This document shows, one piece after another, positions 1 to 9,827 of a stretch of 64,000 nucleotides of DNA. The DNA is from Shewanella sp. Isolate13. GTDB taxonomy: Bacteria; Pseudomonadota; Gammaproteobacteria; Enterobacterales; Shewanellaceae. The stretch lies in the NCBI RefSeq assembly GCF_022398325.1, contig NZ_JAKEVD010000003.1, forward strand, positions 161,011 through 225,010, in the 5' to 3' direction. Position 1 is the stretch's first letter; every line of letters begins with the position of its first letter. The position numbers were made by a program, and so were the translations under genes. The notes beneath the pieces are model-generated. The model made no database searches, had not been told where the DNA came from, and saw only the letters and a list, made by a program, of their open reading frames with translations.

Positions 1-332
1 TGGCGCTGACCACCACGGCGTCCACCGCCGAAGATATCGCCAAACACATCGCCAAATACGTCGCCAAAATCGGCGCCGCCACCGAAACCACCGCCACCGC
101 GGTTAGGATCGACGCCAGCATGACCAAACTGATCATAGGCGGCTTTCTTATCGCCGTCGGTTAGGATTTCGTAAGCTTCTTTAACTTCCTTAAAGCTGGC
201 TTCAGCCGCTTTATCACCCGGGTTACGGTCAGGGTGAAACTTCATTGCTAAACGCTTGTAAGCTTTCTTAATTTCGCGTTCGCTGGCATCACGTCCGACA
301 CCTAATACTTCGTAATAATCGCGCTTTGACAT
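1..332 (-). CDS. dnaJ: Chaperone DnaJ, N-terminal part (cut by window edge)
   Basis: Co-chaperone that stimulates the ATPase of DnaK and delivers unfolded clients in the cytoplasm. The first about 110 codons are present on the minus strand, starting at the ATG at 330-332 ([16 protein letters not shown] opening). The J-domain with its usual repeat of charged helices is followed by a Gly/Phe-rich stretch reaching the window edge; the zinc-finger and C-terminal domains lie outside. It sits 90 bp downstream of dnaK on the same strand, the standard dnaK-dnaJ order, so it is probably co-transcribed from the dnaK heat-shock promoter. Identification is secure from the J-domain and context. Confidence 0.97.
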   Translation of the reverse strand, partial: MSKRDYYEVLGVGRDASEREIKKAYKRLAMKFHPDRNPGDKAAEASFKEVKEAYEILTDGDKKAAYDQFGHAGVDPNRGGGGFGGGADFGDVFGDVFGDIFGGGRRGGQR

Positions 333-366
333 AGTTTTAATACTTTCTTTGCTAAAGTTGCACAAA

Positions 367-395
367 CGGGCGTTAGAGTTTCCTCGTAACGCCCG
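367..395 (-). promoter_or_regulatory. Hairpin between dnaK and dnaJ
   Basis: A 9-bp inverted repeat (CGGGCGTTA / TAACGCCCG, 11-nt loop) lies in the 90-bp dnaK-dnaJ gap. It has no T-run, so it is not a simple Rho-independent terminator. It may be an mRNA stabiliser or processing site that sets the dnaK:dnaJ ratio; that role is inference. Confidence 0.5.
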
Positions 396-422
396 CTACA
401 ATAATTTAGGAGTTACCCGGCA

Positions 423-2339
423 TTATTTTTTGTCGTCTTTAACTTCTTCAAACTCAGCATCGACTACGTCATCTTCTGGCTTAGCCGCTTTCGCTTCGCC
501 TTCTGGTTGACCTTGCTGTGCTTGCGCTTTAGCTTGAGCGATTTCCATTAGTTTAGAAGACGCTTCCATTAGCTCTTGAGTAGACTTTTCAATCGCTTCT
601 TTGTCGTTGCCTTTTACAGCAGTTTCAACGTTAGCCATTGCAGCTTCAATCTTCTCTTTCTCGTCCGCTGGTAGTGCCTCACCCGCTTCTTCGATCTGCT
701 TCTTAGTCGCGTGAACCATGCCATCAGCTTGGTTACGAGCCGTTACTAGCTCTTCGAACTTAGCGTCTTCGTCAGCGTGTGCTTCAGCGTCACGAACCAT
801 AGCTTCAACTTCTTCATCACTTAGGCCTGAAGAGGCTTTAATGGTGATGTTTTGTGCTTTGCCAGTCTTCTTGTCTGTAGCAGATACATGCAAGATACCG
901 TCAGCATCGATGTCGAAAGCAACTTCAATTTGTGGCATGCCACGTGGAGCTGGCTCGATACCTTCTAGGTTGAATTGACCTAGAGACTTGTTACCGCTTG
1001 ATTGCTTACGCTCACCTTGAAGTACGTGAATTGTCACGGCGCTTTGGTTGTCGTCAGCAGTCGAGAATGTTTGTGAAGCTTTAGTCGGGATAGTGGTGTT
1101 CTTCTCGATAAGCTTAGTCATTACGCTCCCCATAGTCTCAATACCTAGAGATAGTGGAGTAACGTCTAGTAGCAATACGTCTTTAACGTCGCCAGATAGT
1201 ACGCCCGCCTGAACCGCAGCACCGATAGCAACCGCTTCGTCTGGGTTAACGTCTTGACGTAGCTCTTTACCGAAGAATGCAGATACTTCTTCACGTACTT
1301 TAGGCATACGAGTCTGACCACCAACAAGGATAACCTCGTTAACATCAGAAACAGATAGGTCAGCATCAGCTAGAGCAACTTTTAGCGGCTCAAGTGAACG
1401 CTTGATCAAGTCTTCAACTAGTGACTCAAGTTTTGCACGAGTGATCTTAACCACTAAGTGCTTAGGACCTGTTGCATCAGCAGTGATGTATGGCAGGTTA
1501 ACTTCTGTCTGTGTTGTGCTTGATAGTTCGATCTTCGCCTTTTCTGCCGCTTCTTTTAGACGCTGCATCGCTAGTGGGTCGTTACGTAGGTCTAGACCTT
1601 GCTCTTTTTTGAACTCGTCAGCAAGATACTTGATCATACGGTTATCAAAGTCTTCACCACCTAAGTGAGTGTCACCGTTTGTAGCAAGTACTTCGAAAGT
1701 TTGCTCGCCATCAACGCTGTCGATTTCGATGATAGAGATATCGAATGTACCACCACCTAAGTCGTAAACAGCAACGATGTTGTCGCCTTGCTTCTTATCG
1801 ATACCGTAAGCAAGTGCAGCCGCTGTTGGCTCGTTGATGATACGCTTAACTTCGAGACCCGCGATACGACCCGCATCTTTAGTAGCTTGACGCTGTGAAT
1901 CGTTAAAGTATGCAGGAACAGTAATAACCGCTTCTGTTACTTCTTCACCTAAGTAATCTTCAGCTGTCTTCTTCATCTTCTTCAAGATTTCAGCAGAGAT
2001 TTGTGGCGGAGCCATTTTCTTGCCTTGTGCTTCAACCCATGCATCGCCGTTGTCAGCGCTGATGATTTTGAATGGCATGATATCAACGTCACGTTGAACT
2101 TCGTCATCTTTAAAACGACGACCAATAAGACGCTTAATAGCAAATACTGTGTTATTTGGGTTTGTTACAGCCTGACGCTTTGCAGACTGACCAACTAAGG
2201 TTTCATCAGCAGTGTATGCGATGATTGAGGGTGTAGTACGATCGCCTTCAGCATTCTCCAATACGCGCGCTTTGTCGCCATCTAATACTGCAACACAAGA
2301 GTTAGTTGTGCCTAAATCGATACCAATAATTCTACCCAT
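423..2339 (-). CDS. dnaK: Molecular chaperone DnaK (Hsp70)
   Basis: ATP-dependent Hsp70 chaperone of the cytoplasm, working with DnaJ and GrpE in protein folding and in control of sigma-32. The 638-residue length is normal for the family. The N-terminal ATPase domain shows the phosphate-1 motif [13 protein letters not shown] near residue 5, the phosphate-2 motif [11 protein letters not shown] near 192 and the adenosine motif [10 protein letters not shown] near 340. The substrate-binding domain follows, and the C-terminus ends in the acidic EEVKDD tail that regulates client release. The ATG is preceded by GGAGG on the minus strand and by a sigma-32 promoter; dnaJ follows. Confidence 0.99.
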   Translation of the reverse strand: MGRIIGIDLGTTNSCVAVLDGDKARVLENAEGDRTTPSIIAYTADETLVGQSAKRQAVTNPNNTVFAIKRLIGRRFKDDEVQRDVDIMPFKIISADNGDAWVEAQGKKMAPPQISAEILKKMKKTAEDYLGEEVTEAVITVPAYFNDSQRQATKDAGRIAGLEVKRIINEPTAAALAYGIDKKQGDNIVAVYDLGGGTFDISIIEIDSVDGEQTFEVLATNGDTHLGGEDFDNRMIKYLADEFKKEQGLDLRNDPLAMQRLKEAAEKAKIELSSTTQTEVNLPYITADATGPKHLVVKITRAKLESLVEDLIKRSLEPLKVALADADLSVSDVNEVILVGGQTRMPKVREEVSAFFGKELRQDVNPDEAVAIGAAVQAGVLSGDVKDVLLLDVTPLSLGIETMGSVMTKLIEKNTTIPTKASQTFSTADDNQSAVTIHVLQGERKQSSGNKSLGQFNLEGIEPAPRGMPQIEVAFDIDADGILHVSATDKKTGKAQNITIKASSGLSDEEVEAMVRDAEAHADEDAKFEELVTARNQADGMVHATKKQIEEAGEALPADEKEKIEAAMANVETAVKGNDKEAIEKSTQELMEASSKLMEIAQAKAQAQQGQPEGEAKAAKPEDDVVDAEFEEVKDDKK

Positions 2340-2389
2340 GGAGTCCTCCGAAAAACTTTTTAAAAACTAAATTTGTTATCTGGTTATTG

Positions 2390-2418
2390 AAATGGGGACA
2401 GACCGAATCGTTTTCAAG
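2390..2418 (-). promoter_or_regulatory. Sigma-32 heat-shock promoter of dnaK
   Basis: Read on the minus strand: CTTGAAA, a 14-bp spacer, then CCCCATTT, which matches the sigma-32 consensus at essentially every conserved position. It lies about 50 bp upstream of the dnaK ATG and should drive dnaK-dnaJ. Confidence 0.93.
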
Positions 2419-2647
2419 TCTTTTTTTTTCACCCCAAATCGTCTCTTAACCCCTATATTGGGACGTTTAGAGTGAATACAAGGGAAAATTTAAAAATTAT
2501 CTTAAGAATGCATTAATTTGATCTATGACTCGTTCGTAAACTGAGCCAAAACGTATAATGGATACAATCTAGAGGTAGCGTGTCAATTGGGTTCATCACG
2601 AATCAATTTACGCTTAGTTGTCATCTCATTTTGTAGAGTAGTAAACA

Positions 2648-3562
2648 TTGAAATCATCCCATCAAGCGTATCTGTTTGGTATCGGTGCCATTTTCCTATG
2701 GTCCACCGTTGCAACTGCATTTAAATTAGCATTGGCGCACTATACGCCGCTGCAGCTGGTATTTGTGGCTGTTACAACCTCAATATTTGCCTTAGGTGTC
2801 ATCCTGATCGCACAGAGAAAATTACCGCTAATTAAGCAGCAATTTCTCTCAAGGCCGCTTTTCTACCTACAGACTGGGCTACTGAATCCATTCCTATACT
2901 ATTTAGTTTTATTTAAAGCTTACGATCTGCTGCCAGCTCAACAAGCACTGTCGCTAAATTACACTTGGGCGATTTTGCTGCCGCTATTATCGGTGCCTTT
3001 ACTTGGGCAAGCACTGCGTAAGAGCGATGTCACAGCGGCATTGGTTGCTTATTGCGGCGTATTCTTTATTGCCACCAAAGGTAATATTACTGGCGTGCAA
3101 TTTGAAAGCATGACAGGGGTTGCGCTGGCGCTAACCAGCACTGTACTTTGGTCGCTTTACTGGATTGTAAATACCAAAGATAAAGGCGATCCAGTTGTTA
3201 GTTTGCTTCTGAGCTTTCTAGTGGGACTGCCTTTTATCCTAGTCGCGCTCATGCTGACCCAATCGCTGCCAAGCCTAGATCTGAAGGCACTATTGGCTGG
3301 CGTCTACGTTGGGCTATTTGAAATGGGTGTCACCTTCGTACTCTGGTTGGTCGCCTTAAAGAAAGCCGAGCGCACAGCCAGTATCAGTACCTTGGTATTT
3401 ATCACCCCTGTGATGTCGATTGGCTTTATCGCTTGGATTTTGCAAGAGAGCATTGAAAAGTCGACTTATATAGGCCTAGGCTTAATTATTCTCGCTCTGG
3501 TATTACAGCAAGTTTTGCCCAAAGTTGGTCAATGGCGAACAAGGAAACGTATATCAGCTTAA
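2648..3562 (+). CDS. EamA/DMT-superfamily inner-membrane transporter
   Basis: Predicted ten-helix drug/metabolite transporter of 304 residues, the usual length for two EamA repeats. Hydrophobic helices begin near residue 8 (FGIGAIFLWSTVATAF), and the second repeat starts near residue 155 with the related VALALTSTVLWSLYW. The substrate cannot be told from sequence; family members export amino acids, metabolites or drugs. The start is TTG at 2648, because an in-frame stop lies two codons upstream and no nearby ATG fits. It is monocistronic, divergent from dnaK and closed by a strong terminator. Confidence 0.88.
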   Translation: MKSSHQAYLFGIGAIFLWSTVATAFKLALAHYTPLQLVFVAVTTSIFALGVILIAQRKLPLIKQQFLSRPLFYLQTGLLNPFLYYLVLFKAYDLLPAQQALSLNYTWAILLPLLSVPLLGQALRKSDVTAALVAYCGVFFIATKGNITGVQFESMTGVALALTSTVLWSLYWIVNTKDKGDPVVSLLLSFLVGLPFILVALMLTQSLPSLDLKALLAGVYVGLFEMGVTFVLWLVALKKAERTASISTLVFITPVMSIGFIAWILQESIEKSTYIGLGLIILALVLQQVLPKVGQWRTRKRISA

Positions 3563-3591
3563 ACGCCTAAAACAGCAAAGTTACTCCTTCT

Positions 3592-3617
3592 AGCCGAACT
3601 TTATGTTCGGCTTTTTT
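3592..3617 (+). terminator. Rho-independent terminator of the EamA transporter
   Basis: The stem AGCCGAAC/GTTCGGCT with a 5-nt loop is followed by TTTTTT, 30 bp after the stop codon. Confidence 0.92.
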
Positions 3618-3710
3618 CGTTTAAAAGCCATTAATAAGCTAAACTTTAATTGTAAATCAGCTTAGGCATAGGTATAAAGTAACAATTGCGTAACAAAATG
3701 GATATTAGTT

Positions 3711-4049
3711 ATGTATTACAAATGTATGGATGCACTTAAATATTTCAGACATCCCAAAATAGCCATGTTTATCAGACTCAGTTCTATGCTAGTTGCCGTG
3801 GCGATGTTGTTAAATGAGTTACACTTAGGACGCTCCTACTCTTGGTATTTTGCGTTTCTATACTGTTTTTTTCTCATTCCATCACTCTACTTTACCCGAG
3901 AGAATCGGTATCGGCATTTTTTCTATATGCGAGACGTGCTTAAACCCTTTAGGATCTATACGGTATTGATGACACTCACCTACTTTGTGTTATACGTACA
4001 CCAGATCGTCACTTATGAGCTGCAAATATTTCAACCGCCGCACACTTAA
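3711..4049 (+). CDS. Hypothetical small inner-membrane protein
   Basis: I do not recognise this 112-residue protein. It has about three hydrophobic segments, near residues 20-36 (FIRLSSMLVAVAMLLN), 44-60 (WYFAFLYCFFLIPSLYF) and 84-102 (YTVLMTLTYFVLYVHQI), separated by basic loops, which suggests an inner-membrane protein. Three ATGs occur within the first seven codons and the ribosome site is weak, so the true start could be at 3711, 3726 or nearby. It stands alone between two terminators. The residue composition and codon use look like a real gene. Confidence 0.7.
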   Translation: MYYKCMDALKYFRHPKIAMFIRLSSMLVAVAMLLNELHLGRSYSWYFAFLYCFFLIPSLYFTRENRYRHFFYMRDVLKPFRIYTVLMTLTYFVLYVHQIVTYELQIFQPPHT

Positions 4050-4088
4050 CGACACGTATCGAAATAGCGCATCCCCCTAGAAAAAGTC

Positions 4089-4120
4089 ATAAAAAAAGCC
4101 GCTCAATGCGGCTTTTTTAT
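4089..4120. terminator. Bidirectional terminator between the small membrane gene and proA
   Basis: AAAAAAAGCCGC, a 4-nt loop and GCGGCTTTTTT: an A-run before and a T-run after the stem allow termination of both converging genes. Confidence 0.92.
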
Positions 4121-4151
4121 GTGAATTAAATAGACAATTTGTAAGCCCTGT

Positions 4152-5420
4152 TTAACCTCGAACCGTATAATCGCCCCAGGCTAACCATTTATAGGTTGTA
4201 AGCGCTTCTAAACCCATAGGTCCACGAGCATGTAACTTCTGTGTACTTACCGCAACTTCGGCACCAAGGCCAAACTCGCCACCATCGGTAAAGCGAGTGC
4301 TAGCATTGACATAGACCGCGGCTGAGTCGATAGCATTCATGAACTCACTTGCGGTATGGATATTATCGGTCAATATCGACTCAGAGTGACCACTTGAGAA
4401 GCTACGGATATGTTCAACCGCATCGGCTAAGTCTGCAACGACTTTGATCCCAAGAGTCAGAGATAGCCACTCTGTCGCAAAGCTCTCAGCTGTTGCCGCA
4501 GAAACCTCAATACTTTCTGCAGTCAAGATAGCTTGCGTCTGATCACAGCCATAGAATTTAACCCCGAGGTTAGCTAAGTGCTTACATAACTTAGGAATAA
4601 ACAGCTCTGCATGACTTTGGTGAATAAGCACAGTATCCAGCGCGTTACAAACCGTAGGTCGCTGCACTTTGGCATTTTCAATGACAGAAACCGCTTTTTC
4701 TAGGTTAGCCTCAGCATCAACGAAGATATGACAAATACCAATTCCGCCTAAAATAACTGGAATCGTTGCTTGCTCCGCACATAGACGCTGCAAGTTCTGC
4801 CCGCCTCTAGGCACGATCATATCGACATACTTATCAAGCTTTAATAAACCGGACACTAAACTTCTATCTGGGTTATCAATTAACTGTACGCAGTCTGCAG
4901 GCAAGCCTTGTTCAATCATGGCTGAGCGGATCACTTCACAAAGCGCTTTATTTGATGCCAGCGTTTCTTTACCGCCACGTAAAATAACCGCATTACCAGT
5001 TTTTAGCGCCAATACCGCAATATCGACAGTCACATTGGGGCGTGCTTCATAAATGACTCCAATGACACCTAAAGGCACACGACGACGTGACAAACGTAAC
5101 CCGTTATCGAGTAGTCGACTATCGATCTCACTACCTACAGGATCGGTCAAGCCAATCACGTTATCAATGTCGCCAATCACACCCATTAAGCGAGTTTCAT
5201 CGAGTAATAGACGGTCAATCATCGCGTCAGACAGACCATTGGCCTTCGCCTGTGCCACGTCTAGTTGGTTAGCGCTAACAATATCGGCCTTTGCAGCTGT
5301 GAGTTTATCGGCAATACAGCGAAGCAGAGCTGACTTTTGCGCTCCTGAAAGACAGGCTAATGCATAGCTTGCCTGTTTAGCGTTCTGCCCTAAAGCCGTT
5401 AAATATCCTTCGTTACTCAT
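4152..5420 (-). CDS. proA: Glutamate-5-semialdehyde dehydrogenase (gamma-glutamyl phosphate reductase)
   Basis: Second enzyme of proline synthesis: NADPH-dependent reduction of gamma-glutamyl phosphate to glutamate-5-semialdehyde. The 422-residue protein has the aldehyde-dehydrogenase fold, with the family motif [13 protein letters not shown] near residue 120 and the catalytic cysteine in [11 protein letters not shown] near residue 255. The start overlaps the proB stop by 4 bp, so the two are translationally coupled; ProA and ProB act as a complex that channels the labile phosphate intermediate. Length and motifs are intact. Confidence 0.98.
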   Translation of the reverse strand: MSNEGYLTALGQNAKQASYALACLSGAQKSALLRCIADKLTAAKADIVSANQLDVAQAKANGLSDAMIDRLLLDETRLMGVIGDIDNVIGLTDPVGSEIDSRLLDNGLRLSRRRVPLGVIGVIYEARPNVTVDIAVLALKTGNAVILRGGKETLASNKALCEVIRSAMIEQGLPADCVQLIDNPDRSLVSGLLKLDKYVDMIVPRGGQNLQRLCAEQATIPVILGGIGICHIFVDAEANLEKAVSVIENAKVQRPTVCNALDTVLIHQSHAELFIPKLCKHLANLGVKFYGCDQTQAILTAESIEVSAATAESFATEWLSLTLGIKVVADLADAVEHIRSFSSGHSESILTDNIHTASEFMNAIDSAAVYVNASTRFTDGGEFGLGAEVAVSTQKLHARGPMGLEALTTYKWLAWGDYTVRG

Positions 5421-6535
5421 AACACCACCATGTCGTTGCGGTGAACCACTGCATCACCATAATCATACCCAAGCACTTCTTCGATACTATCTGAGTGCTT
5501 TCCTGCAATCTTAGTCATATCTACTGAGCCATAGCGACTCATACCTTTAGCATACACCTTGCCCTTGGTATCAATCAGCTCAATGGTATCGCCACGTTGA
5601 AATACACCTTTTACTTCGGTTATGCCTTTAGAAAGTAAGCTTCTGCCCTTCTCGGTGACCGCTCCTATCGCACCGCTATCAAGTACAACTTGGCCACGGG
5701 CTTTCGGTCCGGCTAAGATCCACTGTTTACGGCTCTCTAATGGATGCTCAAGCGCGGTAAAATGCGTACCTACAGGTTTCGAACAGACCACATTTTGAAT
5801 CACATCTTTATGGTGGCCCGAGGCTATCACCACCTCTATACCTGCACGACGCGCGATATCAGCCGCCTCAAGCTTAGTCGCCATGCCGCCGGTACCTAAA
5901 CCAGATACGGCACCGCCCGCTAGCATGCGTAGGCTATCATCGATATTTTGAACTTCGGTGATCAGTTTTGCGTCAGGATTCTTGCGCGGATCAGCGTCAA
6001 ACAGACCTTTTTGATCCGTTAGAAGGATAAGCAGATCGGCATCACATAAAAGCGCGGCTCGTGCAGACAAGTTGTCGTTGTCACCGACCTTAATTTCCGC
6101 CGTTGCCACCGCGTCATTCTCGTTAATAATTGGAATGATGCCATTATTGAGCAAGGCATTGAGTGAGTCTCTCGCGTTTAAGTAACGCTCTCTGTCATGC
6201 AAGTCTGCGCGAGTCAGCAATAGCTGCCCAACATGCAAACCATAAATACTAAATAACTGAGACCAAGCTAGAATTAGCTGGCTTTGCCCTACCGCAGCAA
6301 GCAACTGTTTACTGGCAATGGTATCGGGTAATTCGGGGTAGCCTAAATGCTCTTTACCAGCGGCTATCGCACCAGAAGTACACAATACAACTTCGACACC
6401 CGCTTTCATCAAGCAGGCCATCTGCCGTGCTAATTCAACCATGTGTGCTTTATCTAGCTTACGGCTGCCAGAAGTCAGTACACTCGTTCCCAATTTAACC
6501 ACTACGCGGCGGTAGCTAATCTCACTTAAGTTCAT
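5417..6535 (-). CDS. proB: Glutamate 5-kinase
   Basis: First, feedback-regulated step of proline synthesis: ATP-dependent phosphorylation of glutamate. It has 372 residues, the long form. An amino-acid-kinase domain opens with [12 protein letters not shown], and the nucleotide region [19 protein letters not shown] lies near residue 210. A C-terminal PUA domain runs from about residue 275 to the end and is linked in known enzymes to proline inhibition. It is the first gene of proBA; the upstream 230 bp should contain the promoter, but I see no clear regulator site there. Confidence 0.98.
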   Translation of the reverse strand: MNLSEISYRRVVVKLGTSVLTSGSRKLDKAHMVELARQMACLMKAGVEVVLCTSGAIAAGKEHLGYPELPDTIASKQLLAAVGQSQLILAWSQLFSIYGLHVGQLLLTRADLHDRERYLNARDSLNALLNNGIIPIINENDAVATAEIKVGDNDNLSARAALLCDADLLILLTDQKGLFDADPRKNPDAKLITEVQNIDDSLRMLAGGAVSGLGTGGMATKLEAADIARRAGIEVVIASGHHKDVIQNVVCSKPVGTHFTALEHPLESRKQWILAGPKARGQVVLDSGAIGAVTEKGRSLLSKGITEVKGVFQRGDTIELIDTKGKVYAKGMSRYGSVDMTKIAGKHSDSIEEVLGYDYGDAVVHRNDMVVL

Positions 6536-6713
6536 TATTTGCTAACAAAATTATATTGAATAAATCCTTATACCCAATCTAGGTTTGAAATGGTAGTAAG
6601 CACCAACAAAGAAACTAAAAAAAAAGCGGCAATTAGTGTTTTCCAATCATAAATGCTGGAAATTTAGCAGAACGTTGAAATTTAGCGCGAGATTTTTTAA
6701 CAGTCCCCCTAAT

Positions 6714-6742
6714 AAAAAGCCACACTCGATGTGGCTTTTTAT
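6714..6742 (-). terminator. Terminator of the purine permease gene
   Basis: On the minus strand AAAAAGCCACA, a short loop, TGTGGCTTTTT. It lies about 30 bp after the permease stop codon and could also act on the plus strand. Confidence 0.85.
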
Positions 6743-6769
6743 CTAAGGTTCATCTATTCACAACGGCTG

Positions 6770-8059
6770 TTAGCCATAGATAAATTTGGCGATAAACAGT
6801 GCGGCTAAGATCACCACGCCAATGCTGAGATCTTTATAGCGTCCGCTCATCAATTTAATCATTGCATAAGAGATAAAGCCCAAGGCGATCCCTGTAGCAA
6901 TAGAGAAAGTCAGTGGCATAAGGATACACACAACCACCACAGGCGCCGCTTCGGTGATGTCTTCCCATTCAACATGAACCAGCCCCGCCATCATCAAGAT
7001 AGCGACATAAAAAAGTGTCCCTGCCGTCGCGTAAGCTGGCACCATACCCGCTAATGGCGAGATAAATAACGCTCCCAAAAAGAGTAGTCCCACGACCACA
7101 GCGGTTAAGCCTGTGCGGCCGCCTGCGCTGACACCCGCAGTACTTTCGATATAACTAGTCGTAGTTGACGTTCCCAACATAGCACCGGCAATGGTTGCCG
7201 TACTGTCTGCGGTTAGTGCGCGATTAAGTCTAGGTAAACGGCCCTTGTCATCTAAGAAGCCACCGCGCTGCGCCACCGCAACTAGGGTGCCAGAGGTATC
7301 GAATAGATCGACAAATAGAAAGGCAAACACTACAGATAACATGCTGATTTCAAGCACACCAGACAGATCCATTTTCATAAACGTCGGCATAATTGAAGGC
7401 GGCGCAGACACAATACCTTGATACTGCACATCGCCAAACAGTAGGCCCAAAGCGGTAATAGCAAGAATGCTAATAATTACCGCCGACTTCATGCCTCTAT
7501 GTACCATGGCAATAATCAAGAAGAAGCCCAATACCGCCATCACCGCCGGGAAAGCAGTAATATCACCCATAGTCACCAGCGTTGCAGGGCTCGCAACGAC
7601 AATGCCCGCACTCTTAAGGCCTATCAAAGCCAAGAAAAGACCGATGCCAGCGGCGATACCGAGTCGCAGTGACATAGGGATACTATTAACTATCCACTCT
7701 CGAATACGCACAAGCGATAGAATTAGAAAGCAGATCCCCGATAGAAACACCGCACCTAACGCCGTCTCCCATGAATAGCCCATCTCGCCAACGACGGTAT
7801 AAGTAAAGAAGGCGTTGAGCCCCATGCCAGGTGCCAGTGCAATCGGGTAGTTCGCCACTAAGCCCATCACTAAACAGCCTATTGCTGCAGCCAAACAGGT
7901 AGCGACAAACACCGCACCATGATCCATGCCCGCATCGGCCAGCATCATAGGGTTAACGAAAATAATGTAAGCCATGGTCAAGAAGGTCGTTAAACCAGCC
8001 ACAACCTCTTGCTTTAGCGTTGTTTGATGTTGTTTTAATTTGAATAATTTTTCTAACAT
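6770..8059 (-). CDS. NCS2-family purine (adenine/guanine/hypoxanthine) permease, AzgA type
   Basis: Inner-membrane proton-coupled nucleobase importer of 429 residues with many hydrophobic helices. The AzgA/PbuG/YicO-type signature VAGLTTFLTMAYIIFVNP is at the N-terminus, and the substrate-site region LFDTSGTLVAVAQRGGF lies near residue 253, followed by GTSTTTSYIESTAGVSAGGR near residue 295. These place it with adenine/guanine/hypoxanthine permeases rather than uracil or xanthine carriers; the precise substrate is not decided. It is monocistronic with an unusually structured 5' leader. Confidence 0.93.
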   Translation of the reverse strand: MLEKLFKLKQHQTTLKQEVVAGLTTFLTMAYIIFVNPMMLADAGMDHGAVFVATCLAAAIGCLVMGLVANYPIALAPGMGLNAFFTYTVVGEMGYSWETALGAVFLSGICFLILSLVRIREWIVNSIPMSLRLGIAAGIGLFLALIGLKSAGIVVASPATLVTMGDITAFPAVMAVLGFFLIIAMVHRGMKSAVIISILAITALGLLFGDVQYQGIVSAPPSIMPTFMKMDLSGVLEISMLSVVFAFLFVDLFDTSGTLVAVAQRGGFLDDKGRLPRLNRALTADSTATIAGAMLGTSTTTSYIESTAGVSAGGRTGLTAVVVGLLFLGALFISPLAGMVPAYATAGTLFYVAILMMAGLVHVEWEDITEAAPVVVVCILMPLTFSIATGIALGFISYAMIKLMSGRYKDLSIGVVILAALFIAKFIYG

Positions 8060-8108
8060 GGAACTAAGTCCCTTGGATTTTATTATATTGATTTGTAGGG
8101 TGTAATAA

Positions 8109-8157
8109 TTGCTAACTTAAGTAAGGCTTTTCTAGTTAGCAAACAATCATTGTCTGC
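8109..8157 (-). promoter_or_regulatory. Inverted repeats in the purine permease leader
   Basis: Two overlapping structures lie 50-100 bp upstream of the permease start. One is a 9-bp inverted repeat, TTGCTAACT (8109-8117) with AGTTAGCAA (8134-8142). The other is a 19-bp near-perfect palindrome at 8139-8157, of the form GCA-ACAAT-ATTGT-TGC. Because they share bases they could be alternative structures or a repressor site. It does not match the purine riboswitch core or the PurR box as I know them. Function unknown. Confidence 0.4.
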
Positions 8158-8390
8158 TTCACCGTGCGCCTAGGTTAACAAGGTACGAATATAGATATGT
8201 ACAAAAACCGTCCAACCTGTACATTTCGGTGCGATTATACGGGGGGTTTAGGTCAGAGACCAGTTATTTAAAACGCTTGTTTATTTTCGAATTTGGCAAC
8301 TCTGGAGCTGATTGAGTTCAGCTTCGGTCTGCTTCAGCGAACCGATTGTTTTGCTGTTAATAACAATGGTGGCTGTCGAGTTTTCGACTT

Positions 8391-8690
8391 GAAAGTTAGA
8401 CTATGTCTAACAACTAAGCGTTGAAGCAATCAAACTTCGTTTGATAAAAGGTCGTGAGCTTCCAGCTCACACTCGGGCAAGGAGGACTGCTCGTCCTTAT
8501 CCTCCTTGCATCCACCATGACGCCCCGACGAAGTTACATGCATTAGATACGCGCCTCATACTTATGGATAAATCGCTAACGCTTCCGATGGGGCATCCTG
8601 CCCCGCGAAAGCTACACCGACATCCCTGTCGGCATCACGCGATTTATTCCAACGTACTTCGGCAACTTCGATGGGGAAACGGTGTTTTCT
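8391..8690 (+). repeat. Mosaic interspersed repeat, left copy
   Basis: This copy shares ordered blocks with 12330-12670 in the opposite orientation: a GTTAGAC..GTCTAACA palindrome, a block starting TTGAAGCAATCAA, the block GTCGTGAGCTTCCAGCTCAC (8452-8471) continuing ACTCGGGCAA, GCCCCGACGAAGTT (8522-8535), and a block around CAACTTCGATGGGGA (about 8663). Material between blocks differs, so the element is modular. The block at 8452 itself folds (GTGAGCTtccAGCTCAC). No gene is supported inside; an open frame crossing it is an artefact of the repeat. Confidence 0.75.
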
Positions 8691-8776
8691 GTGGGTCCAA
8701 TATGACCAACTAACTATTGATTTATGACTAAAACTAGAGGGGCAACTAATTACGCCCTAACATCAGTTCAAAAAGT

Positions 8777-9163
8777 TTACTCTGACTCGACTAATTCTTG
8801 CCCAAGTTCATCGTACTGTTTATTTTGATTTGAGATACGAACAGTATGAATCCATTGGGAACCTACCAGTGAAAATATAACAATCGCACTTCCCTCATTG
8901 ATAAAATCTTCATCAGGGATGTATTGAGCCTTGAGATTACAAGAAGAAAAAGCGTAATCAGGATCGAGCTGACAGAAAGAAAACTTCTTCAATATATCCA
9001 GTGCTACTGGGTTTACTGATAGGAGTTGCTCAACACGGCACCATCTATCGCCAAGCCTAAAGTAATAGTTATCTTCCTCATTGGGAGTCATGATAAGGTT
9101 CTTTACAAAAGAAGGTTCAATTAAACCATTTGCTAAGTCATTCAAGAAATTTCGAAATTTCAT
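8777..9163 (-). CDS. Hypothetical cassette protein
   Basis: An unrecognised 128-residue soluble protein, the last gene of the cassette array. There is no signal peptide or membrane segment. It is fairly acidic at the C-terminus (ending DELGQELVESE), with a central YYFRLGDRWCRVEQLL segment. I chose the ATG at 9161-9163 because AGGGA sits 5 nt upstream; a longer GTG start at 9190 would run into the neighbouring attC. Downstream (8720-8776) there is only a degenerate hint of an attC, and the mosaic repeat then begins, so the array may have been truncated here. Confidence 0.72.
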   Translation of the reverse strand: MKFRNFLNDLANGLIEPSFVKNLIMTPNEEDNYYFRLGDRWCRVEQLLSVNPVALDILKKFSFCQLDPDYAFSSCNLKAQYIPDEDFINEGSAIVIFSLVGSQWIHTVRISNQNKQYDELGQELVESE

Positions 9164-9189
9164 ACATATCCCTATAGTCTTGCTATTCA

Positions 9190-9239
9190 CATAACGCCCG
9201 CCTAAGCGTTTTGTTTCCGCACTTGAGGCGCTTGTTAAC
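9190..9239 (-). repeat. attC site 1
   Basis: A short site of about 50 bp. On the minus strand it opens TTAACAAGCGCCTCAAG and closes GCTTAGGCGGGCGTTATG; the arms are complementary with the small mismatches typical of attC. The stop codon of the cassette lipoprotein gene (9235-9237) lies inside it. Confidence 0.85.
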
Positions 9240-9705
9240 TAGCATATACAATAAGCTTCGATATATGGTTTATAAAGGATTTAGCTTTCGTTTCGTCTCT
9301 AGTATAAATATTCTTAACGACTCCACCGTTCTTATTTAATAATTTAATAATATACCACTCTCTTTTTTTGAATAATCTAGGGATAGATAAAGAATTAAAA
9401 TAATAGCGTTCAATCGTGTTTTTTAATTCTGTAGATGAAGAGTTAAGTCCTAAGGCTGAGCTATTAGATAAAGGAGTTACGATGCCTGTTGATTTTGTCT
9501 TAGACAATACTCCGTAGTCAAAACCAATAAAAAGTTCATTTACCACAATACCTGATGGTCGATATTTAATTGGTTGTTCATAAACAACTTGTTCAATTAC
9601 GGCTGTGGATGCTTCATAATTTGTTACATCAACAGGCCTGTAATCAATTGGTGTTGCGGAACAACCCGTCAAAAGTAAAAAGAAGAATAAAAGAAAACAT
9701 CTCAC
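9235..9705 (-). CDS. Putative lipoprotein in integron cassette
   Basis: A 156-residue protein with a type II signal peptide: a short basic start, FLLFFFLLL and the lipobox LTGC at about residue 15, so it should be lipidated and anchored in the outer membrane or held on the inner membrane. The mature part has no family I recognise. The stop codon TAA is built into attC site 1. Start ATG at 9703-9705. It is AT-rich compared with core genes, consistent with recent transfer as a cassette. Confidence 0.78.
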   Translation of the reverse strand: MRCFLLFFFLLLTGCSATPIDYRPVDVTNYEASTAVIEQVVYEQPIKYRPSGIVVNELFIGFDYGVLSKTKSTGIVTPLSNSSALGLNSSSTELKNTIERYYFNSLSIPRLFKKREWYIIKLLNKNGGVVKNIYTRDETKAKSFINHISKLIVYAS

Positions 9706-9726
9706 AGCAGATATCCTATAGTGCTA

Positions 9727-9825
9727 GTTAACGCCGCGCTAAGCGACAAAAATTTGGTGGCCAAAATTAGTGAGGAACGAGCAAAAGCCAACTGTTTTTT
9801 GTCTGTTCTTTAGCGCCTTGTTATG
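9727..9825 (-). repeat. attC site 2
   Basis: About 99 bp. The outer arms on the minus strand are ATAACAAGGCGCTAAAGAAC and GCTTAGCGCGGCGTTAAC. A second inner pair (ACAGACAAAAAA / TTTTTGTCG) extends the stem. It follows the stop of the BamE-like cassette gene directly. Confidence 0.83.
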
Positions 9826-9827
9826 TA

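Noticed and set aside
8060..8300. Purine riboswitch for the AzgA permease
   Set aside because: The conserved junction bases and paired loops of the purine aptamer are not present.
8441..8713. 90-residue open frame on the plus strand
   Set aside because: It lies wholly inside the mosaic repeat, is rich in Arg, His and Pro in shadow-like fashion, and has no ribosome site.
8720..8776. A sixth attC after the last cassette gene
   Set aside because: GTTAGGGCGTAATTAG on the minus strand resembles half a site, but I could not find a matching arm.
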